Assembly: GCA_025454445.1 (NCBI GenBank)
Contig: JALOOK010000177.1
Coordinates: forward strand, 1 to 9,963
DNA: 9,963 nucleotides
Direction: 5' to 3'
From: Oscillatoria sp. Prado101
GTDB lineage: Bacteria > Cyanobacteriota > Cyanobacteriia > Cyanobacteriales > Oscillatoriaceae
How positions within the stretch are numbered: position 1 is the first letter of the stretch; each line of letters starts with the position of its first letter. Positions 5,822-9,963 of the stretch are shown here, piece after piece. The position numbers and the translations under genes are program-made. The notes beneath the pieces were generated by a model. It worked only from the letters and a program-made list of their open reading frames with translations, was not told the origin of the DNA and made no database searches.

Positions 5822-7204
5822 ATGAGGTTTTCTTACGGACTGCCGGTGGCGCTAGCCGGTGCAGTGGCGACTGTAACGCTGGTGCAGCCTTATATTGCCT
5901 TGGCACGGACATCACGCCAGGTTTTCGGGATTGCCAACGCTATCACGGTCTTAATTGAGGGGCATCCATCTTCCGGATCTCCCTCTTTCGGTTCCGGGGT
6001 GATTGTCGCCAAACAAGGGAAGACCTATACTGTACTTACTGCCAAGCATGTGGTAGAAAATAAGAATAAAAAATATAAAGTTGTTACCTTTGACAGCAAG
6101 GGAAATCCAGATACCAAGGACGGAAATCCAGTCAACTCGAACACCGTCAAACCAATGGACGGTGTGGATTTAGCTGTATTGCAGTTCACCAGCGATAAAA
6201 CATACGGTGTCGCCAATCTTGGCAATTCCGAACAAGCAACACCGGGGACACAAGTTTATGTTGCTGGGTTCCCCAAACCAGGAATAGAAATCAAAAAACG
6301 CGACTTAGCTTTCAAAGATGGAATAATTTCAAGGCGCTCAAATACGCGAGATGGTTACGATTTAATCTACGACATCCGCACACGGGAGGGGATGAGTGGA
6401 GGGCCGGTTCTGGATGAGGATGGAAAGTTGGTTGGCATTCACGGACGCGCCGATGGAGATAAGCTTGACTCAGGAGAAGTGGTTAAGAATGGCGATAATT
6501 TGGGTATTCCCATCAATACCTTTTTGACCTGGGCATCGAAAAACGGGCTGACTTTGGGTTCTGCAGCACCTGTCGCTCAGCAACCCAGCTCAACCCCTGC
6601 GCCTCGCCCCTCAGCAGCAACCGCTCCTCCCGCCTTGCGCTGGGGGTATCAAAATGTTAATACCGGCATTTATGACTGTTTAGACCAAGCCTATAGCATC
6701 ATGCAGAAGGACAGCTTCAAGAACTTAACTTACAATAAAGAAGATTTATTTGTCTCAGGGATAGCTGGCAGTTACGCCGTTGATATTAGCTGCAATTCAG
6801 GATATTCGGCGATAATCGTTGCCGGGCCTGATAAAAATACAGCTGGGCTGTGGTTAGATAGATTCTGGAAGGCTATGGCACCCTATCGTGTAACTCTGCC
6901 ACCGCGTCCCGCTAATGCACCGGCATCACCCGCAACCCCTCCTGCTTTGCGGTGGACATTTGAGGATAACAATATGAGCGATGATGAGTGTGTGAATAAA
7001 GCCTACCGCATCATGCAGCGAGAGGGACTCAAAAACATCACTAAAAAGGGTGAGAGTACAAAGCAATTCGTTTCAGGGTTTGCTGGCAATTACGCTGCTG
7101 ATATTAGCTGCAACACAGAAGATTGGATGGTGGTGGTTACGGGAGCGGATAAAGCTACGGCTAAGCGATGGCGCGATAAATTGCGAGATGGGATGAAACA
7201 GTGA
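5822..7204 (+). CDS. Secreted trypsin-like protease with duplicated C-terminal domain
   Basis: The product has 460 residues. The start at ATG 5822 follows a very strong purine-rich Shine-Dalgarno (GGAGGAGAGGGAGAG), 42 bp after the previous stop. The N-terminus (about 1-28) is a signal peptide. The trypsin-like domain (about 33-240) has His76 (TAKHVV), Asp116 (GVDLAVL) and Ser192 (GMSGGPV). After a Pro/Ala-rich linker (about 249-268) comes an 85-residue module (269-352), a second Pro/Ala linker (359-373) and a second copy of the module (374-458). The copies share PALRW, AY.IMQ, KN[LI]T, FVSG.AG.YA.DISCN and DK.TA..W, with Cys286/Cys324 and Cys390/Cys430. I do not recognise this module; an extracellular binding or targeting domain is plausible. 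It is the paralogue of the preceding protease and last gene of the operon. Confidence 0.9.
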   Translation: MRFSYGLPVALAGAVATVTLVQPYIALARTSRQVFGIANAITVLIEGHPSSGSPSFGSGVIVAKQGKTYTVLTAKHVVENKNKKYKVVTFDSKGNPDTKDGNPVNSNTVKPMDGVDLAVLQFTSDKTYGVANLGNSEQATPGTQVYVAGFPKPGIEIKKRDLAFKDGIISRRSNTRDGYDLIYDIRTREGMSGGPVLDEDGKLVGIHGRADGDKLDSGEVVKNGDNLGIPINTFLTWASKNGLTLGSAAPVAQQPSSTPAPRPSAATAPPALRWGYQNVNTGIYDCLDQAYSIMQKDSFKNLTYNKEDLFVSGIAGSYAVDISCNSGYSAIIVAGPDKNTAGLWLDRFWKAMAPYRVTLPPRPANAPASPATPPALRWTFEDNNMSDDECVNKAYRIMQREGLKNITKKGESTKQFVSGFAGNYAADISCNTEDWMVVVTGADKATAKRWRDKLRDGMKQ

Positions 7205-7241
7205 AAGCCCTCAGATTGGGGCACCGGCAGCCCATCAGACC

Positions 7242-7271
7242 CCTCTGGGACAGAGGCAGGCGATATCGCCT
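7242..7271. repeat. Hairpin plus 14-bp perfect palindrome after the protease operon
   Basis: CCTCT (7242-7246) pairs with AGAGG (7252-7256), and immediately after it lies AGGCGATATCGCCT (7258-7271), a perfect palindrome. No T tract follows, so this is not a classical terminator. It may slow or end transcription, or bind a dimeric protein. Further on, GGATAAA/TTTATCC (7349-7364) is another short inverted repeat. Confidence 0.55.
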
Positions 7272-7395
7272 TAGGGGGGAAGAGGGGCGAACATTTCCAC
7301 TCCCCGGAGTGCGTCCCGATTTGGCAGCGGAAGATGGGGCGAGGGAGAGGATAAATTTTTATCCCTTGCCCGCCACGCTTCCCCCTGACTGACTG

Positions 7396-7431
7396 TATAA
7401 TATAAACGTCAGCCTTTCTCTGGGCGGGAGG
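7396..7431 (+). promoter_or_regulatory. TATAAT promoter and strong RBS of the toxin-antitoxin operon
   Basis: A perfect -10 TATAAT is at 7396-7401 with no recognisable -35 at 16-18 bp. Predicted transcription start is near 7408. GGGAGG (7426-7431) sits 8 bases before ATG 7440, a near-ideal Shine-Dalgarno that would favour abundant antitoxin. Confidence 0.55.
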
Positions 7432-7439
7432 AAAACAAG

Positions 7440-7694
7440 ATGAGTTTGCAACTTAATATTCCTGATTCTATCCTGCAGGCCATCCCGCTGCCAGAAAAAC
7501 GGATGGAACAGGAACTTTTGAAAGAATTGGCGATTGCCTTATATTCGGAAGAGCTTCTCTCTTTTGGCAAAGCCCGAGAATTAGCTCGGATGAGCCATTA
7601 TGAATTCGCGCAGTTACTGGGAGAGCGAGGCGTGCGCCGGCACTACGGCGAGGAAGAACTTAAGGACGACCTAAATTATGCCAATCGTGAGTAA
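7440..7694 (+). CDS. UPF0175 family antitoxin
   Basis: The product is an 84-residue acidic protein. The order is typical of UPF0175: a short beta segment (MSLQLNIPDSILQAI), a helix with EQELLKELAIALYSEELLSFGKA (23-45), then an HTH-like stretch ARELARMSHYEFAQLLGERGV (45-65), and a charged tail with HYGEEELKDDL. Family members are found as antitoxin partners of DUF3368/PIN proteins; the N-terminal half may contact DNA and the tail the toxin. The gene has its own promoter and a strong RBS, and its end overlaps the next start by 17 bp, which suggests translational coupling. Autoregulation is expected by analogy, not shown. Confidence 0.85.
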   Translation: MSLQLNIPDSILQAIPLPEKRMEQELLKELAIALYSEELLSFGKARELARMSHYEFAQLLGERGVRRHYGEEELKDDLNYANRE

Positions 7695-8178
7695 TACCTC
7701 GCCACTCTTAAACCTGGCAATTATTGACCGGCTCTCCCTCCTGCGCCAGCAATTCGGAGAAATCCAGATACCTGCAGCGGTGTTAGAAGAGTTGCGAGTT
7801 GACCAACCCCTACCGGGTTCTCAAGCGCTACGAGAGGCTATTGCAGCAGGATGGCTTCAAGTTCAGGAGGTAACAGATAGCCCTATGGTGCAGCTGTTAC
7901 GGCGAGATTTAGATCGGGGTGAAGCTGAAACCATTGCGCTCGCTTTGCAGCGCTCAGCAGACTGGACGCTCTTAGATGAGCGGGAAGGACGGAGAATTGC
8001 TCTATCACTGGGGCTAAATGTTACAGGAATACTCGGTGTCCTGCTGCGTGCGTGGCGTGCTGGCGAGCTGGGATCTTTGCGAGAGGTAATCGACGACTTG
8101 CCCTCGCGAGCTGGTTTTCGCATTGCGCCGGCGTTGCTAGCAGAGATTTTGACGGCTACAGGAGAATTACCGCCTTAA
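7678..8178 (+). CDS. DUF3368 PIN-domain protein, probable VapC-like toxin
   Basis: The product has 166 residues, matching DUF3368 length. PIN-fold signatures in order: IVSNTSPLLNLA (3-14), PAAVLEEL (32-39), DRGEAETIALAL (79-90), WTLLDEREGRRIA (96-108) and GLNVTGILGVLL (112-123). Candidate Mg-binding acidic residues are Glu38, Asp79 or Glu82/84, and Asp100. At the first metal position Asn6 replaces the usual PIN Asp. Family members with SNTSP or SDTSP both exist as I recall, so this may be a subfamily trait or a weakened nuclease. PIN toxins cleave RNA when released from the antitoxin. It starts inside the antitoxin gene and is its last partner; the next gene is convergent. Confidence 0.85.
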   Translation: MPIVSNTSPLLNLAIIDRLSLLRQQFGEIQIPAAVLEELRVDQPLPGSQALREAIAAGWLQVQEVTDSPMVQLLRRDLDRGEAETIALALQRSADWTLLDEREGRRIALSLGLNVTGILGVLLRAWRAGELGSLREVIDDLPSRAGFRIAPALLAEILTATGELPP

Positions 8179-8225
8179 GAGTGTCACAATGCTGCACTGC
8201 GATTTTCCACCGGCTCGCAAAAGAG

Positions 8226-9770
8226 TCACTTGATCTCAAATGAATCAATCATCTTTTGCGCCACCGGCAGAAACTGTAGGTATTTCTGTTCCTCGGCTTC
8301 ATAGGTGAGCACATAAGCCTTATTATTTCTCACCGCCCACATCTGCATCCGCTTTAAGTTCTGTTTCCCATCCCTGCCGGTGTAAACCACTTGATACCCT
8401 GAACTGTTCCCGATATTCTGGTCTTTCAACTCTATTATAATATTGGCATTCGGCACAAACTGGTAGATTTGCTTGAGAGCCTCTTTTGTGAATTGCTGAT
8501 CTGTCACGGGCTCTGCCGACAAATCATGAATTTCCACACTCAGGTTTTCCTGAAAGGGATCTCGATCTCCCTGTTTGGGTGAGGAGAATCTCACCACGGT
8601 GCCGGTGATGGGATTTGTCGTTTCCTCCTTTGTCCAAGTTTTCGGATACTTTATCTTTATCCCAGAATTCGGGGCGGCATAGGTCAAGCGTGACAAATCC
8701 AGCACCGAATCCAGCCACTCCTGAATCTGTGGCTGAAACAGCTGAATGAGCAGCACTAGGAAACCGCCGATCCCAGACAATCCAAGGCTAATTAGAAGAA
8801 TTGTAATTTGACGGTTTAGTTTCCAGTTCTTCATGGGTGAGGGTGATGTGAATGGTTCACTTCCAGACTGGGGTGCCGGGGGTGCCGGTGGTGGCGCAGG
8901 AGGATTCACCGGCACCCGCCGGGACAAACCCTCCACCGCTTCCAGCGCTTCTGCTGCTGTGGGGTAGCGCTGCCGGCAGTCTTTGCGCACCATTTGGTCT
9001 ATAACATCTGCAAGGGCGTCGCTCACTTGCGCCCGGTTGCGCCAGACGATCTCACCGGTCGCCGGCTCTTCGGCCAATCCGCCAGATTTCGGATCTGGAT
9101 TTACGCCGGTGAGAGCTTGAATGGCAATCACGCCCACGGCATAGACATCGCTGCTGAATCTGGGTTTGCCGTTGGCTTGCTCGTCTGGCATATAGCCCCG
9201 TGTGCCAATGGCAACGGTGCTGGTGACTTCCCCCTCAGAGGTAACTGACAGGTTTCTGATTTCCTTGACAGCGCCAAAGTCAATCAGGACTATTTTGCCG
9301 TCAGACTGTCGCCGGATCAGGTTTGCCGGCTTGATGTCCCGGTGGATCACCCCCTGCCGGTGGACAAAGGCCAGCACCTCCAGGATGTCCCGCAACAGGG
9401 CGATCGTCTCAGCCTCGCGCAGGGGCGCTGCGGCACCACCCTTACCGCCGGTGGCGATCTCTCGGCTCAAGTCATTTCCGGGGATGAACTCTTCTACTAG
9501 ATAGAACTGCTGGTTTTCCTCAAAGTGGGCCATCAGTCGGGGGATCTGTTCGTGAGTGCCCAGCCGGTGCAGGATTTCCGCTTCTTGGTCAAATAGCCGT
9601 TTCGCCGTCTGCAACACAAATGGATCGCTCGACTGGGGCTGCAGTCGCTTGACGGCGCACTGGGGATGGCCAGGTAAATCCCAGTCTTCTGCCAAATAGG
9701 TCTGGCCAAATCCCCCGCTGCTTAGTTCTTTAATAATGCGGTAGCGCCCGCGCAGTTTCGTGCCTAGCAC
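8226..9770 (-). CDS. Transmembrane Ser/Thr protein kinase with PsbP-like sensor domain
   Basis: The product has 514 residues. The start is GTG at 9770, preceded on the minus strand by AGGGGGAAG (9774-9782), with no ATG alternative nearby. The kinase domain is at about 10-278: the glycine-rich loop SSGGFGQTY (17-25), Lys41 (CAVKRL), HRDIKPAN (143-150, catalytic Asp145), DFG (164-166), GTRGYMPDEQ (189-198, usual form MPPEQ; Glu197 kept) and the C-lobe SSDVYAVGV. A Pro-rich linker (289-300) precedes a single transmembrane helix (about 321-343). The part outside the membrane (about 364-514) starts YAAPNSGIKIKYPKTW and resembles the PsbP/Mog1 fold. This suggests an envelope sensor relaying a signal to cytoplasmic phosphorylation; ligand and targets are unknown. 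It converges on the toxin gene with a 47-bp gap and no clear terminator. Confidence 0.93.
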   Translation of the reverse strand: MLGTKLRGRYRIIKELSSGGFGQTYLAEDWDLPGHPQCAVKRLQPQSSDPFVLQTAKRLFDQEAEILHRLGTHEQIPRLMAHFEENQQFYLVEEFIPGNDLSREIATGGKGGAAAPLREAETIALLRDILEVLAFVHRQGVIHRDIKPANLIRRQSDGKIVLIDFGAVKEIRNLSVTSEGEVTSTVAIGTRGYMPDEQANGKPRFSSDVYAVGVIAIQALTGVNPDPKSGGLAEEPATGEIVWRNRAQVSDALADVIDQMVRKDCRQRYPTAAEALEAVEGLSRRVPVNPPAPPPAPPAPQSGSEPFTSPSPMKNWKLNRQITILLISLGLSGIGGFLVLLIQLFQPQIQEWLDSVLDLSRLTYAAPNSGIKIKYPKTWTKEETTNPITGTVVRFSSPKQGDRDPFQENLSVEIHDLSAEPVTDQQFTKEALKQIYQFVPNANIIIELKDQNIGNSSGYQVVYTGRDGKQNLKRMQMWAVRNNKAYVLTYEAEEQKYLQFLPVAQKMIDSFEIK

Positions 9771-9863
9771 CGGCTTCCCCCTGCATCACCGAGTTGTCGA
9801 TCCTGATTCTGCCACAGATGCCGGTGCTCTCCAACACCACCGGCGCACCTCAAAGGCAGCGCA

Positions 9864-9905
9864 TCTATATATATAAGTGTATAGCTCAGGTTGCTACTTG
9901 CAAGT
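9864..9905 (-). promoter_or_regulatory. Putative kinase promoter region with palindrome
   Basis: An AT-rich core (TATATATATA at 9866-9875, plus TATACA read on the minus strand) lies about 95-110 bp upstream of the kinase GTG. It is followed upstream by the perfect palindrome ACTTGCAAGT (9896-9905), whose minus-strand TTGCAA could double as a -35. Spacing between candidate boxes is not ideal, so the exact promoter is uncertain. Confidence 0.35.
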
Positions 9906-9931
9906 GAGTCAGGCGAGATCCCCCCCTAGCC

Positions 9932-9952
9932 GCGGCACCCGACCTGTGCCGC
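9932..9952. repeat. Inverted repeat at the right edge
   Basis: GCGGCAC (9932-9938) and GTGCCGC (9946-9952) form a perfect 7-bp stem with a 7-nt loop. No T tract follows on either strand. It may belong to the 3' end of a neighbour beyond the window or be an operator; the window ends too soon to tell. Confidence 0.5.
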
Positions 9953-9963
9953 ACCGCCCCTCT

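Noticed and set aside
7349..7364. Short inverted repeat GGATAAA/TTTATCC as a terminator
   Set aside because: The 2-nt loop and the lack of a following T tract make it a poor terminator; it may be chance AT-rich symmetry.

Overview
The window looks like part of a filamentous or otherwise complex cyanobacterial chromosome. The evidence is a COP23 (circadian oscillating protein) domain protein, a eukaryotic-like Ser/Thr kinase carrying a PsbP-like sensor domain, WD40 repeats of the long cyanobacterial type, and a UPF0175/DUF3368 toxin-antitoxin pair. The heptamer GCCGGTG/CACCGGC is extremely frequent, with roughly 40 copies counted by eye, while the classic cyanobacterial HIP1 octamer GCGATCGC was not seen. 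I would not name a genus.

Left part, 1-1270: the 3' end of a WD40-repeat gene broken by a one-base frameshift near position 95, a textbook intrinsic terminator at 671-702, then a gene-free stretch with a chain of interlocking hairpins. A small gene of unknown function (1361-1708) follows a plausible promoter. Its last codons and stop lie inside a modular 8+9 bp tandem repeat (1694-1753). A single CRISPR-repeat-like element sits at 1874-1910.

Middle-left, 2044-4134: a gene graveyard. A FAD-dependent oxidoreductase with a C-terminal Rieske domain (2044-3619) is spread over all three forward frames, with seven frame changes, a nonsense codon and lost [2Fe-2S] ligands. Directly downstream is a DUF2243 membrane protein with an internal deletion, a frame change and a stop. 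The two probably formed one operon that decayed as a unit.

Middle-right, 4327-7204: an intact three-gene operon on the + strand. It encodes a secreted COP23 protein and two secreted trypsin-like serine proteases with complete His/Asp/Ser triads. The second protease carries a duplicated C-terminal domain of about 85 residues with paired cysteines that I do not recognise. Together they look like an envelope or periplasmic proteolysis module.

Right part, 7396-9963: a toxin-antitoxin operon (UPF0175 antitoxin overlapping a DUF3368 PIN-domain protein) with a perfect TATAAT box. Convergent to it is a transmembrane Ser/Thr kinase gene on the - strand, with an extracytoplasmic PsbP-like domain and an AT-rich, palindrome-bearing upstream region.
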